A stretch of 64,000 bases of DNA from Plectrocnemia conspersa. Its lineage: Eukaryota > Arthropoda > Insecta > Trichoptera > Polycentropodidae. This document shows positions 13,861 through 26,110 of this stretch, piece after piece. Position 1 is the stretch's first letter. Every line of letters begins with the position of its first letter. The position numbers were made by a program, and so were the translations under genes. The DNA lies in assembly GCA_009617715.1 (NCBI GenBank), contig VTFK01000160.1, positions 372,001-436,000 on the forward strand, in the 5' to 3' direction. The notes beneath the pieces were generated by a model. That model was not told where the DNA came from. It saw only the letters and a program-made list of their open reading frames with translations, and ran no database searches.

Positions 13861-15590
13861 ATTGGATTAATTCCGAATTTCTGAAAATGAATTAAAATAA
13901 AAACTGTTTTTCAGTAGCAGACAGCTTACATTTATCATTTGATTATTTTAATATAATCCAATAGTTATACATTTTATTTAATATGTGCCAAATTTTAATG
14001 CTGAAGTATATAGCTCTCGTTGTCAGATTAAACAAAAAAAAATAAGAATGAAATATTTTTATTTCAAAAATAGATCTTCGTAAAACGTTGTGTTCCAAGA
14101 ACGAAACAATAAAGATATAGCATATTATATCAAAGCATAAGCTCCGTCTCTTGATCAAGTTCTTGAATTAATCCGATTGTGAATTTTTCTTTTGAATGAA
14201 AAAATCGCTATTATTGTCATTTGAGTTTTATAAACCATACACGTGTTTCAGTTATATTTTTTTATTAAGTGTAGAATAATACAAAACTAATTTTGTTAAT
14301 ACCACATTTTTTCTTAATTTCTACTTACACTGTTAAATGAAATTAAAATATGTAGAAATATCAGATTTTTTAAATTTAAAATTAATTACATAAGATAAAT
14401 GTATCGAGATTATATTTTACTTTTTACTAAAATTGTGTTTTTCTGGTTTTTATGAAGTCTTTAATTGCCATATAATAAATTAAAAATTAAGCTCTTTCAT
14501 TCGGTTAATCACGCAAAACATTAATCAGCGTTTATTGCGGAACAAATCACAGTATGTGCGTATTTTACGTAGAAATAAACATTTTACGAGCACAAACTTG
14601 TGCGATATCAATGAAAACCCATTCGCATTACAATAAATTGATAGGGGATGATTTACGAATGATAATTTCATTGTTCAATTTCCGCGGCAGATTTGTACGC
14701 AAAAGCGAATGAACGAGTCTGGCTTCTAATCATATTCAACAATTTGGCTATTAAATAGATATTTATTATAAATATAATTTAATTATTATTGTTATACATA
14801 ATATAAACACAAATTCAATATTTCCAGCTATTTCAATCTTTCTTTTTTATGATGATAATACTTTGACCATACCATTGTGATTCAAATGTAATCATCAGGT
14901 ATTAAAAAATCTGAAATAAAATAATTTAAGTGACTGATAAACATTTTGCCTTTAAAATGAAAAATAAATATAAGTAAGAAGTTGGCAATTACGTAGTTAA
15001 CCAATTCACAATTAGGGTCAAAAATAATTACGAGTATTGGAATTATATTAAAGGGAAGAAGTATTCATACAATTTATAGTATTATCTCTGAATTTCGCTT
15101 TATTGTTATTATTTTATTTTACAAATATATTTTATCATATAATTGAGAATATATATATATATATATATTTATACAATATTGGTTTATGGATTGTTCACAT
15201 TGTTAAAAGTTATCCCAGTGTATCTTTAGTATATAACAAACATTATTGCTATAGAACTAAAATTATTAATTAATATTTTATAAGGTATTCTAGAAATATC
15301 ATGTATATATACAACAAAGTCTTATTAATTTTATTTAGAAAAAGTTTCTACAGCATATATTTAAAAGTATTTAAAAATATTTTACTTATTTACCCAAACT
15401 ATTTGCTATTAGTTACAAACTCTACACATATGTATATTTACACAAAAGTATTGTTAAATAAAAATTAAATAAAAGCTCTTTGGATTGAGTGATATTTTAC
15501 AGCTTATAGATATTAATATTTAAGCAGTGATCAACAAGTGGCGTATTTAAAAGTTTCTTTATAGTTTTTTTTTTATGTAATTAAGCTCGT
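13861..15590. other. AT-rich tract without genes
   Basis: AT-rich noncoding DNA with a slightly GC-richer passage around 14500-14720 and a short AT microsatellite at 15149-15168. No coding or RNA feature recognised. Confidence 0.6.
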
Positions 15591-16020
15591 TTAAGTTTTT
15601 CTCACAGCTGTATCCAAAAACATTCGCCATATCGAAATTGCTCGCAAGCGGCGTTAACCCTCTCGCGTCCATCCCGCGAGGCGCTGTCAAAGTTTGCTCA
15701 TAAATGAATTAGATAAGACCGAGTCCTGGGCAACAAACACATGATAAATCGCTGCTTGTCCCGAATCACTCCCCAGGGTGGAATTAGAGATATATTCACA
15801 GACACATATCGGGTGTGTGGTGCTACGAGTTTTCCCACGGTCGGCTCATTGTTGCCAAAGCGATAAACCTCGGGTCCAAATCTCTGTAACGTGCTAGATA
15901 TTATCTGAGCTTCGTATCGCCGTTTATATGTCTATTTCGATCGAGTGAGATATTGGCAGTGTATGGCTTTGATGTGATGATTGCAAGGACATTTTTTAAA
16001 TTTGTTTTTAACCGTTTATA
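15591..16020. other. CpG-rich noncoding patch
   Basis: About 330 bp (15600-15930) of balanced composition with many CpGs and no substantial open frame. It contains a CATAAATG word of the Caudal/posterior-Hox type. Candidate regulatory element by composition. Confidence 0.4.
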
Positions 16021-17160
16021 TCTGTCCGTTAAGCATAACTGAATTTCATCCGTTAGCTTTGACCGAATCTATACAAATTTAAACTATTTAATTTAAATGT
16101 TTATACACACGTAAACGTTTAGTACAGAAGATTAAGTTAAATATTAATTTTGACACAGTATGCAAATGTATACAAAAAAGTGATTAAGGAGTAATTTTAA
16201 AGTTTTAAACTGATTGAAAAGTAGTTATTTGAATATCATTATGAATATACTATTTTACGTGATTCAAAAGCAAAGCACGTATTTTCAGTGGTTTATGTAT
16301 TATCAGGTCGTAAAATGAATATCCCTAAATATTGAGATTAAGTTGATGAACTTGAAATTTATAAAATAACTGACAATTTATATGATCGTTTATGTCTTTA
16401 ACGAAATTTATTAAAAAAAATAGCTACTTAATGTTATATTTACCATTAACCGTTAACTAATATTTTTTATTTAATTTTGTTCAAGACGTAAACGATCATA
16501 TATATTTTGAATCACTTCATTTTTTTCGGCACAATTTTATTGCTTTTGACGTGGATTTTTGACTTCTGAGAAGGGATGATTGTTTTTGCGCTCTCCTATT
16601 GGGCAAAATTCGGTTTAGATGTGCTTCATTTGAGTCTCACTGATTTAAAATCATAATATTGTTAAACATGTCGTAATTTAAATTATAACTTATTATCTTA
16701 TGACGTCATATTTACGTAAAAGTAAAGAAATAAAATGAAACGGAAACAGTTTTATTTAATTTGACAAATTGCTTTCCTACCCAATCAAATAAATTAAATT
16801 TAAAAAATAGAAACAGTATAATGTTTCTTACGAAATAATAAATGGATTACATTATTTATATAACTGAGCATCGTTATGTTGATAAGTATAAAGGTAACAA
16901 TAAATGTTTTTTAAGAGACGTTTTTATAATATTTTTACGAATTGCTTGTGTTGGAATAGAAAAGTATTATATGTATATATACTTAATAATTTAACTGTAG
17001 TCATACATATGTGAGATTAAGAAAAGCTCTAAAAATTTTAATTATTACGTTGTAAAAATTAGATACAAAATATTTTTATTGATTTTATTTAATTTTAAAT
17101 ATAAATCGTGCTGTTTTATATTTTTGAGCAAAAATATGTTTGTACGAAATAATCTATAGA
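16021..17160. other. AT-rich tract carrying a foldback-element arm
   Basis: AT-rich noncoding DNA. The only recognised feature is the single-arm relic at 16526-16617. No gene seen. Confidence 0.6.
16526..16617 (+). mobile_element. Single-arm relic of the foldback element
   Basis: These 92 bp match the right arm of the foldback element at 62861-63094 almost base for base. They run from CACAATTTTATTGCTTTTGA to the terminal TTCGGTTTA, with a handful of substitutions and small indels. The CpG-rich core and the opposite arm are missing, so this is a broken or recombined copy. It shows that the element is a family rather than a one-off palindrome. Confidence 0.85.
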
Positions 17161-17276
17161 TCGTTGATAAAATGCTTCGTTTAAAATCCCTCCACAATAT
17201 GCTATTTATTATTCTATGTAAATATGATACGAAACACATTGGATTTTTTCCTATGCTTCATAAGATGAAAATGTTC

Positions 17277-17551
17277 CGGAACGCCGTTTCGGATATTCGT
17301 TTCAAGAGAGAGTTTCCGAAACGGCATTCCGTCTATGAAATGGTTCTGAATATGCAAAAATGCAGAACGGCTTTGCATATTTTGAATTATGTTTCATTCA
17401 ATATCAACTTCAATCAAATTTTCGATTGAAAATTGATATAATTTATTGAAAAGCGTATTTGATACTCGTAAACTTAAGTTGCCGTCACCCTGATAGATTT
17501 CACCGTTCAATCAACTTGAAACGCATCAATTGGTACGTTTTCAATTTGATT
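17277..17551. other. Cluster of four hairpins (possible small-RNA locus)
   Basis: Four separate foldbacks follow one another. H1 (17277-17331) has a 17-position stem with 16 pairs, one C-A mismatch and a 21-nt loop. H2 (17344-17386) has a perfect 10-bp stem (AATATGCAAA / TTTGCATATT) extended by three more pairs and a G-T wobble past one mismatch, with a 13-nt loop. H3 (17401-17439) has 14 pairs, one internal bulge and an 8-nt loop. H4 (17509-17551) has about 14 pairs, one mismatch, one bulge and a 12-nt loop. H3 and H4 share sequence and may be duplicates. The arrangement recalls a cluster of hairpin RNAs, but stems are shorter than typical microRNA precursors and I match no known microRNA. 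An 85-codon plus frame (17172-17429) overlaps H1-H3 and is probably incidental. Confidence 0.5.
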
Positions 17552-17750
17552 AGTTTGTTAATTTACCGCAGGAGATGTACCGAAAATTATTCGTATATAT
17601 TATTATATAAATAGTGTAATAATTCTTAAAAATTAATTTACCCAGTTATGTAGCTCTTACCGTCGCGTGTGATATATATTTTTCTGGTAGAAAACAAACT
17701 TTTTACAGAAACGACGTCGTTTGCTAACAAATGTCTGCCAATATATATAT

Positions 17751-18002
17751 TTAACACACCATCATCTTTCGCGAGATGTGCCTAGGACGAGGCTTGACAA
17801 TTTTTCCGCCGGGTTGACTGATAATCTTGGCGTAGGAAGCCAACCGATATTTACTAGGCGGTCGATCTTTATACTTCTCCATTGCGAAGATTAGACTTTT
17901 GACTGATCGTCCGTAATGTATCAGGACTTGGTCGTATTTTTCATCACGTAGCGGCAATTTGCTGAGTTTTGTTGTCTGAGAACAACACCTTGCGAAAAGA
18001 GT
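17751..18002 (-). CDS. Unassigned 83-codon open stretch, possible exon or gene relic
   Basis: The minus strand is open for 83 codons between stops at 18003-18005 and 17751-17753. The first available initiators are not ATG, so if it is coding it is more likely an internal or 3' exon. The predicted product is basic, with Lys, Arg and Pro enriched towards the C-terminus (for example KPRPRHISRK) and no hydrophobic segment. Composition is more balanced than the surroundings. I recognise no family, and the length alone is compatible with chance. Confidence 0.2.
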   Translation of the reverse strand, partial: TLFARCCSQTTKLSKLPLRDEKYDQVLIHYGRSVKSLIFAMEKYKDRPPSKYRLASYAKIISQPGGKIVKPRPRHISRKMMVC

Positions 18003-19170
18003 TCAAAATCTATACATATTATATAAAAGTTTGAAGTGATTTTTTTTCATTCGACGTAATTATCGCTGTGATTTTTTTTAACCCAGTTTTTTGTTGTTGT
18101 TGAATTCGTTCAAAGAGGCAACGATGCTTTCCATAGAAGAATATTTTAACCTAGTTCTGCGAGCTTGTCATGAACAGAGCGAACGAATTTCAACAAAGAG
18201 TTTTTCGTTCCTGATTTTTTGTGTCTGCTTTAATTTAAATTAGTTTTTAGAACTTTTTTAATGTCTTGCTTAATTAATTATGATTTCTCTTCTTAAATTT
18301 TCAATGGGCGATTGAAATACAGCGTGACCAAAAAGATTCATACATATTTCATCTCTTGTTCGGTCATTGTGTAAAGATTGAATTATTGAGTAACAATATC
18401 GGCTCTCTCCATTCTTCGTTTTGTCAAAGATCCCTTTCATAACGCCGAGTCTCTTGTCTCATCCGTTCTGTCCTCGATTCGAAGACAGCTTTCCGGAATA
18501 GAGTCGGAGATCTTTCTCTTATTGTTCGACATGTTTTTTACCCTATGCCAACGTACATTTGTGTAGCACTAAATAACCGTCGTTTCCCCTAATGCCCCGG
18601 AATGGATATGCGACATTTTTTTTTATACCGAGCTTAAGTGACAACAGACATTACACGCGTACAAATTACTTACGGACATCATAAAATTTGATAAATGGAC
18701 ACGTAAAAAAGTTCGACGAGGCACCTAGCGGCCGAAAAATGGCTAATAATACGCTTCGGGATAATTTCGCCGTTGCTGAAAAGTTCGCCTCTGTGATTTT
18801 CATCCCTCACGCAAGCTCGCGAAGGGAAGTGCGTTTTGATTTTGAATCATCCCTTGACCCAAAAATTCCATTATTCTCCCAAAACTTTTTTTGCTGAATC
18901 AAATTTGGTTCGTGTCCTCTCTTTTGTGCATCCGCTCTGCCGACTTTTGAATCGCCCCTTAATTATTATTGGGCCAGTGTCAAAAATCGCAGGGCTTCCA
19001 TAAATATTTCGGAATGGCCGTTATCAATCTTTGGGACGGTTCGAAGCAGGGTTGGCGCACAACGGTCGCATATATTGTGCACGCCGAGTAAATCTTATGA
19101 CCTCAAAGTGTGTAGGTCCTAACCGTGACTGGGTCGTAAAGCCCGAAAAGTCGACCTGAACGAATTACTT
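18003..19170. other. GC-richer noncoding patches
   Basis: A CpG-containing patch spans roughly 18340-19160 with several denser stretches. A 69-codon plus frame (18688-18897) shows no similarity I recognise. A GTCGTAAA word (posterior-Hox type) lies at 19133-19140. Confidence 0.35.
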
Positions 19171-20829
19171 TTGTATTTTCGGCTGATTTATGCGGGTCGT
19201 ATACACATATGCATATATATACAAGGGCTTTCGATTTTGAATGGATCGAGTGTCGTTATAAAATTTAGAGTGGAAATAATACATTTTCAATATGTGCGAG
19301 ATGGGATTATAATAAATTTCGTATATGTTCTGGACCAAACGGTTTCGTTTTGAGTGTATGTAAAATAAATGGAAATTAGAGTGCTTGCTATACAGTTTTA
19401 TTCTTGTTAAATATTAGCTTTGCCTTGGCTTTAAATTTATTATATAATAGATATCCATTGAAAGTAAAATGCGATATCGACAAAAAACTTTACGTATTTT
19501 TTGTTATACTATTAGACATTATATTATTAGCTACATTATTATTTTTAATAAAATTTTGCTCTAGATATCGCAAAGAAAATAATCAATTCTCATCGGGTTT
19601 TTTCTGTGTTCTTCGACAAACACCAATTATAATTTATGCGTCCCAGGAAAATCGCGTAATTAAATTCTTCGCAACATTCTGCAGGACGTTTTCCTGCGAA
19701 AGCTCGTAAATCGGTGCCCGGGCTGGTACATAAAAGCTCGAACTCGTAAGAACTTTTCTGTGTACTACACCTCACGGTGTTCGACCTCACCTTTCATTGT
19801 GGAATTAATTTCGGAACCGTGATGTTTTGTTCAGTGTTTGGCGTAATCCCTCACCCCGATTCGGTCCTTGAATTTTCAACGATTTTACCCCCAAACAATG
19901 TACAAGCAAAATCAATTAACACTTGTTTGATCGACACCATTATTAATTAAAGTATAAGCAACCCTCTCACGATTCATGTGAGACATGTATTAAAACATAT
20001 TATTAAGAAAAAAAATCCTTCAATTTACAGATATTCCTTTAAAGTTAATACCTTTTCCTTAATTAGTCATTTAAATATTTAATATGCAGATACATATCTA
20101 TGTGAGATTTAACGTACATATACATATTTACCATTGGCTCTATAATTTAAAGTGAATCGGCAACAACGAGCTACATATGATTTTAAAGCATTTGTGTAGA
20201 TCATGTTTATAATTTCTATATAAAATACATTAAAAATAATGACTTTTTACAACTTTCAATAGATCATTTAACTTTATAATTTCAAATGTCATAGAAAAAA
20301 TAGGATTTCTTATGCAACAATGAGAAGCACTTCATAATATTATGTGACATATTTTGGAACCTAAACTGTAGTCAATGTTTGACTACATTTTATTTATAAT
20401 AATCTTAGCCTTAGAAGGGTTCTTAATTTTTTGACGTTTTATTTTCACCTTGCGATTTATACGTCCAATAAATAACTTAAAAATACGTATTTATTGAATA
20501 TTTTTGTATTTTATTATAAAAAACAGTGATTCTCTTTTATCTCCATGAGACACAAAAAAGTTTTTTCTTTGTTTTTAATAGATATTTAATCTTATAATCT
20601 AGGTCCTAGATTATGGTGCATAGTCATAGATTCTAGGACTATGCACCAATTGCATTTAAAACTATATATTATAGTTTTTTTATTAAAAATAATTTAACAT
20701 ATTCTTTAGGCTCTTTTAAATGCACTGTTTAATGTCTTTAATTATTTTCCACCTACTGCATAATGGTATTCTATAAATTCTTGTATTTCAATTTTAATCG
20801 ACGAGGTGTCTTTGTATATTTTTATTTGA
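19171..20829. other. AT-rich tract with one GC-richer patch
   Basis: A moderately GC-rich patch at about 19660-19890 is followed by AT-rich DNA. A nested palindrome group lies at 20596-20648. No convincing gene. Confidence 0.5.
20596..20648. repeat. Adjacent palindromes
   Basis: A 17-bp palindrome (AATCTAGGTCCTAGATT, 20596-20612) is followed at once by a perfect 12-bp inverted repeat, arms 20614-20625 and 20637-20648, with an 11-nt loop that itself repeats the CTAG word. A further short AT palindrome follows at 20659-20675. Confidence 0.85.
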
Positions 20830-21340
20830 CAATATAACGTACGCGTGCGTACGAATCGTTGGAAATTTTATGCTTATCATCGAATTTACAATTCAATGCT
20901 CTGAGCGTGATTTAGCAGTGGTGCACGTCGGGAATCTGTTCCCGTTTATATAAATTTTATTCGGAACGTTGTCCCGTCCCACCGCCGGTGTTCCCCAAGG
21001 TGTGTTAAACAGTCTCGAGCCGCTCCTTCTTCCTCTATTTACCCACTCATTCGTGCTCCATTAATTTCAGTTGTCATTATCTCCCATCTCTTTACTCGCA
21101 TTTATCCCACGGCCCGTCTTTAATATTTTTACGCCTTTTCGGCCGAATAAAGACAATATAACAATGAGAGTTAACTTCTTCAGTATTCATAAATTCGAGC
21201 CGAGCCGCTGCGAGCTTTGTTCCCCTGCGCCAAAATAGGAATATTTTGCTGCGAATTTATTTTATCTTGAGTTAAACGCCTGATAATTTAGTTGGGAAAA
21301 AATGTGTCATAGTATCTGCGACTTTGTTATCACGTGAAGA
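20830..21340. other. CpG-rich noncoding patch
   Basis: Higher GC with many CpGs, beginning with a 7-bp inverted repeat CGTACGC/GCGTACG (20840-20855). No substantial frame. Candidate regulatory element by composition. Confidence 0.4.
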
Positions 21341-23278
21341 AAAATTCAGCGCCGAAAAAACAATGAAAAACGCTGATGCTATGCATAAAAAACAATAATT
21401 TATTTTTTAACAGCGATTTGTTTTTCTAATAATATTTATTTAAACGATTTTTCCATGAATTTCTAATTGGGAAAAGTTTTGTTTTCGTTACGAACGTTCT
21501 TATCTGCTCTCTTATTTTTTTTAATTAACGATTTTTTAATACATACGTAAAGAGCAAAGTGTGCTGAATAATTAAAATAAAAATTCTATATCGTTATATA
21601 TTTTCAATGAAAAAATACACCCCTCTTTTAAAACGTAAATTTTTTTTACCAATCTTGTTCAGTTCACTTCCTTTTTGTTGCGTTCAACGACTATCGGCGG
21701 AATAAATTTCGAATAAATCAAGTCGACATTTTTTTTGGTAATATTGCTACATTTTCCGTTACTTTACCATTCGTGTCGTCGATCCGCACTTCATTAGTTT
21801 ATTTCAGATAATTTGTAACCAGAATTATTTATAATACATATAAACCTATTTTTATCAAACGCTATATTATATAAGCGTATTTATTATTAAATTTAGCATA
21901 ATACAGTACACAAAATAATTTAAAACTAAATCATAATGAACAAAACTGAAATAATCTCATCAATGATAAATGTACTGTATAGTTACAATTAACTTACTCG
22001 ATATAAAACAAATTTCAATGATTCTTATATCAAGTTTTATTTTATATCAAACATAACATTTAAAAAAAATATAAAATCAAAAATAAGTTTAGTTTTAAAT
22101 TGTTAAGTAAAAAAAAATATTTTGTATGCGTTTAAGTAATTAACGATACATGTAATAATTCGGTTACCAGATAGGAGGTTTTTATTAAATTTTACTTCTA
22201 TATGACATTATAATTATACATTGAATTACAAACTTGTAAAATCTAACTATTTTACACGTATTTGTGAATAAATATTATTACACCATAATATTATTATATT
22301 AAGGTAGAGTAATAAAATAAAAGATATCACATCGATCGATATAGTTTTTAATCATCAGAAAATAATAAAACATTAACATTTGAATAAAATATTACTAATA
22401 ATATTAAAAATAAATTGGCTATAAAATGTTCAATATGTGATCCTTGAGGAATTCTAGTATTATATTTTTTTACATATCATCTTATTTTATTATTATAATA
22501 ACGATCAACTTAAACATGTTGCCACTAATAGCCGACATTTTTACTTAAACGTTTTATGTGACACGCAATTAAATGCTATTTTAAAATTTAAATAGATTAT
22601 TTTTGTATTATTGATAAATGTTTTAGTAAAAGTTAATTGTGTAATATATAGTTAAATTTATCATTAAAAAACTACATTACATCTCAATTTGTTAGTGATA
22701 GCGCAGATAATTGAAACCCCCTCACAAAGAGATTGATTTTAAGCATCCCTTTATTATTTTGTTACCATTTACCAACTTTTTGAATCCAGTATTATTTTTT
22801 TCGATGTCCCAATTATTTATTTAAAATAACTGGCGAGTTGATGAATGACACATATTCTTCTTTTTTTTTCATAAACATTATTTATTCTTGCTTTAAATTC
22901 ATAATGCCATTTTGCAACAATTTTTCTGTATATAACGTTAATGCCATATGTAAGTACTTAACAATGAATTTCAGCAGCAGTTTTTGAAAATAAACGCATC
23001 ACTGCTCTGTTATTCTCTGCCACATCATGCGGACCCTAGCGGAAATGATTGAGTTGACAACGGAGTAAAATGTAATTTGCTTTCATTTTGACAAGCTTTA
23101 AATCTTTACATTTCAAATGTCTTTCGTGTTTATATTATGTAAATACATACATCCAAATCATACTTTATTTATATTTAAATTCGTATATTTAATGTTTCAA
23201 TATTTAATAATATTTTATTTATATAACTTTTATAGCTGCTGTTTCTAAACTGTCACTCGTTTATATCCGTTTGTTTCG
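21341..23278. other. AT-rich tract without genes
   Basis: AT-rich noncoding DNA, with a small GC-richer interval near 21660-21800 and another near 22980-23080. The stretch 21800-22700 is almost pure AT-rich sequence. Nothing else recognised. Confidence 0.6.
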
Positions 23279-23545
23279 CTAAATAAACGCCCAAGACTCG
23301 ACAATGTCTTCATTAAATCTAATATCTGAAGATTTCACTTCAGCTTTTTTATCTGGCATTAGCGAAGGACCGTCTGCCGGAACATATCCATCGGCCAGAG
23401 GTCGGCGATCATTTTTCGTCTTTTCTCTTCGCCTATCTGAAAAGAAAGACTTATATTTATGAAGTCGCATTTGCCAAAAGACGACGGCTATATATCTGCT
23501 GCTGGGTCCCCCACGTAATGAAACGGTCTCGGGTCCTTTTCTCAT
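23279..23545 (-). CDS. Unassigned 88-codon ATG frame with an internal acceptor-like site
   Basis: An ATG-initiated minus-strand frame with balanced codon use; the product is rich in charged residues (for example SDRRREKTKNDRR). Reading the same strand, a pyrimidine tract ending in TCTTTCTTTTCAG lies inside the frame, a good match to a splice acceptor. An exon could start there in this or another frame. I recognise no domain; coding status is uncertain. Confidence 0.2.
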   Translation of the reverse strand: MRKGPETVSLRGGPSSRYIAVVFWQMRLHKYKSFFSDRRREKTKNDRRPLADGYVPADGPSLMPDKKAEVKSSDIRFNEDIVESWAFI

Positions 23546-24985
23546 TTGCCGCAGATAGTGCCTCTCGAAATTGAATTATTGTATTCTGTCCTGAATTGAT
23601 ACTAGCGAATCGCGTTCATCTCTTAGCAATCGGTCGCTTAAATCCTAATCTTCGTGTGTATTGATTAGGATGTTAAAAGCAGTCAATATTTTATCAAAAA
23701 GTCAATCTCTATATAGGTATACAGCAGCAATATCAGATTTGCGAGATTACAAGAAAAATAATTATATAAACAAAATACGATTTTTTTATTTATTAATAAT
23801 AAAATATCGTCATCTGGCTACTAATTAGAAATAACTGCACAGTTATCTTACTAGGCAATATATAGTATATACTACGTAGTATTTTTCCAATTGTCTTTAA
23901 AATGACTATTATTTCACCTGTCATTAAATAACTGAAAAATTAATATTTATTTCCTAGCAACGTTTGTATCTCTAGGCTTACTCTTTATATTTTAATATAT
24001 ATGAATTACAATGGGTGTATTTTTTAGGTATTTATTTGCTACAATGTTAGATTGCAATTTATCTATATCCATAGATAAAACACTACATTGTAAATACTAC
24101 TAGTTTACAAAGCGCTTTCGTGTAAAATGTTAAAAATGCGCGCTTCATCCACAGTTATATCTAGCTCATAAATAACTGAAACAACGGCGCTAGTTGTAAT
24201 TCACAAAGTTTTACTTTGATTTTTTTGTAACCGGTCCACACTTTTAAGCGTCCGATTACAGCGACATATTTTTTCATTCAAAAGTTTAACGCCGTTTATC
24301 AAGTGGTCATGACTTGTGCAAACCGATAAAAAATAGTTTGCAATGTTTTAAAATAGTGTGAGCGGCTGCTTTTATATTAGTATAATTTTTATATATTTTA
24401 TATATACTGTTATATGTGGAACTAATAAACAAAATATTTACTCAAACGTGCTTGTTTATTCTCCATTGTGAATATGAATATTGTTTATGTATGACAATAA
24501 AATTGAATGTGCTCATTTGAGTCGTTTTTGTATATTTATGTATGTATTATGGATATAATATTCGTCATATTTGGCTTTTAGATAAATATTTGCCTTAAGC
24601 CGAAATATTTATATCTGATATTAGAAAAATATATGTGACGCATTGTTGCCGCTTAGAGTAATGTGCTATAAATATATTCTGTAATGGCCTATATTTTTGA
24701 CACAGTGAGAATATTATTTTTTTTTAGAAATTTACTCATTAATAAACATGTAATACGGTAATTTTTGCTCGCCTCAATTATTATTACATAAATATATATA
24801 TGAAACTCAATACCCATTATATGAAATAGTAATAACATTTTTATTTATTTTATTACACGAAAGTTTTCACTATATTACGTTTTTTTTAAACCGTCTTATA
24901 ATTTTAAAATAAAATTATTTCTGGCGAACAGTTACTAGAACAAAATTCTTGTTTGTTATAATTTTGATGCTGCTTTTTATTTCTG
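23546..24985. other. AT-rich tract without genes
   Basis: AT-rich noncoding DNA with a slightly GC-richer interval around 24110-24370. No gene, RNA or strong palindrome seen. Confidence 0.6.
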
Positions 24986-24989
24986 ATTA

Positions 24990-25215
24990 CGAGATCTGTT
25001 ACTCGCAATGCAGATCCATTAGTTCTTCGGTGATCAGGTCTTTGCTATGTTTCTCCAGTAACTTTCGTCTTCATTCACCTGCAGTCTTATTTTTTTCTCA
25101 ATGACTTAATTTTATGGACAACTGGCACTCTCATTCATGATTAAACCCATTTTTAAACAGCATAATTGATGGTTCTTTTTATAACCTCACTTCATGCTAT
25201 AACGATATCTTAAGG
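24990..25215 (-). pseudogene. Pogo/Tigger-like transposase C-terminal relic
   Basis: On the minus strand a single frame, broken by stops, contains FKNGF (25140-25157) and, about 70 bp downstream, LLEKHSKDLITEELMDLHCE (25002-25061). In pogo/Tigger-type transposases (Tc1/mariner superfamily) the catalytic domain ends in a conserved 'NCFxKAGF' motif, followed by a tail of the form 'LLEEHSEELTxEELMELHC'. Both occur here in the same order and frame. Just upstream, another frame reads SEVIKRTIN, as expected before the GF motif. Several stops and frameshifts show it is dead. No terminal inverted repeats were found. Confidence 0.5.
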
Positions 25216-26110
25216 CAGCTTACGATGTGGAGATTATTTTTACAAATGTATTTTTTTTTAATTATTATTCTACACTTTCTGGTATTGCAGGCATTTGCAT
25301 TTTAGTCACTGGTGGTTTGTTCAAGCTTCCTGAATTTTTTATAATATTTTTTTGAGTCCTTAAGGTACACAGACCTCTAATCCTCTCGTGGGTTGCATGT
25401 AATATAAATTACCAACTACTCGCTGGCCGCTCGAGGTCTTTTTTCCGGCCGCGATTTTACTATGCTTATATTACAGTTCTCATTAAGGATTTTACTTTTT
25501 TCTGGGCTTACTCTTTATATTTTTGAGAAAACTATAATTTTATTTTAACTTAAAAATACTTTCTAGCATACAGCGGATATATCACCAAGCGAAACGCTGA
25601 TTCGACGCCAAAATTTAATTTATTACAAGCACGCGTCAAAAGTAACGTCGTTTTAAAATTTCGCGAAACGCGCCACGTGCATTCATATAAATGTATTTAT
25701 ATGCATATTCCAGCTTCGCGCGAATTTCCGTTTTATCACGTGGATGCAGGGCAAGTTTGACGCAACGCCATATGGTAACCCCTTAATGACCCACCGCCGA
25801 CCCCGGTGAAGGATTGACTTTTGCGACTGGCGTTGATTAAATCACAAAAGTGAATTTGTACCGTTGGCAAACGCCGAGATTATTTATCAAGCGCGCGTGA
25901 GCTCTGCGAAAAAAGTGCAATAAATCCATCATCTGCACAAATGCAATCCGGCACAGTGCCCCACTCGTCCGGCATTCCCATTGTCACCAGGACAAATTTA
26001 TCTTTGCAGCTGGAGAGTTGAATTTAAATAAAATCTGGTGTGTCCGAAACACTGTTGAATGGGCGCAGTGCCGTAACTAGCTTTTCATGTGCCCTTTGAA
26101 AGCTTTTACC
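25216..26110. other. AT-rich spacer followed by a CpG-rich patch
   Basis: The part up to about 25560 is AT-rich, with a short GC-rich spot near 25425-25455; it may hold more of the decayed transposon but nothing is recognisable. From 25560 to 26080 the sequence is GC-richer with many CpGs and no long frame, a candidate regulatory element. Confidence 0.35.
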
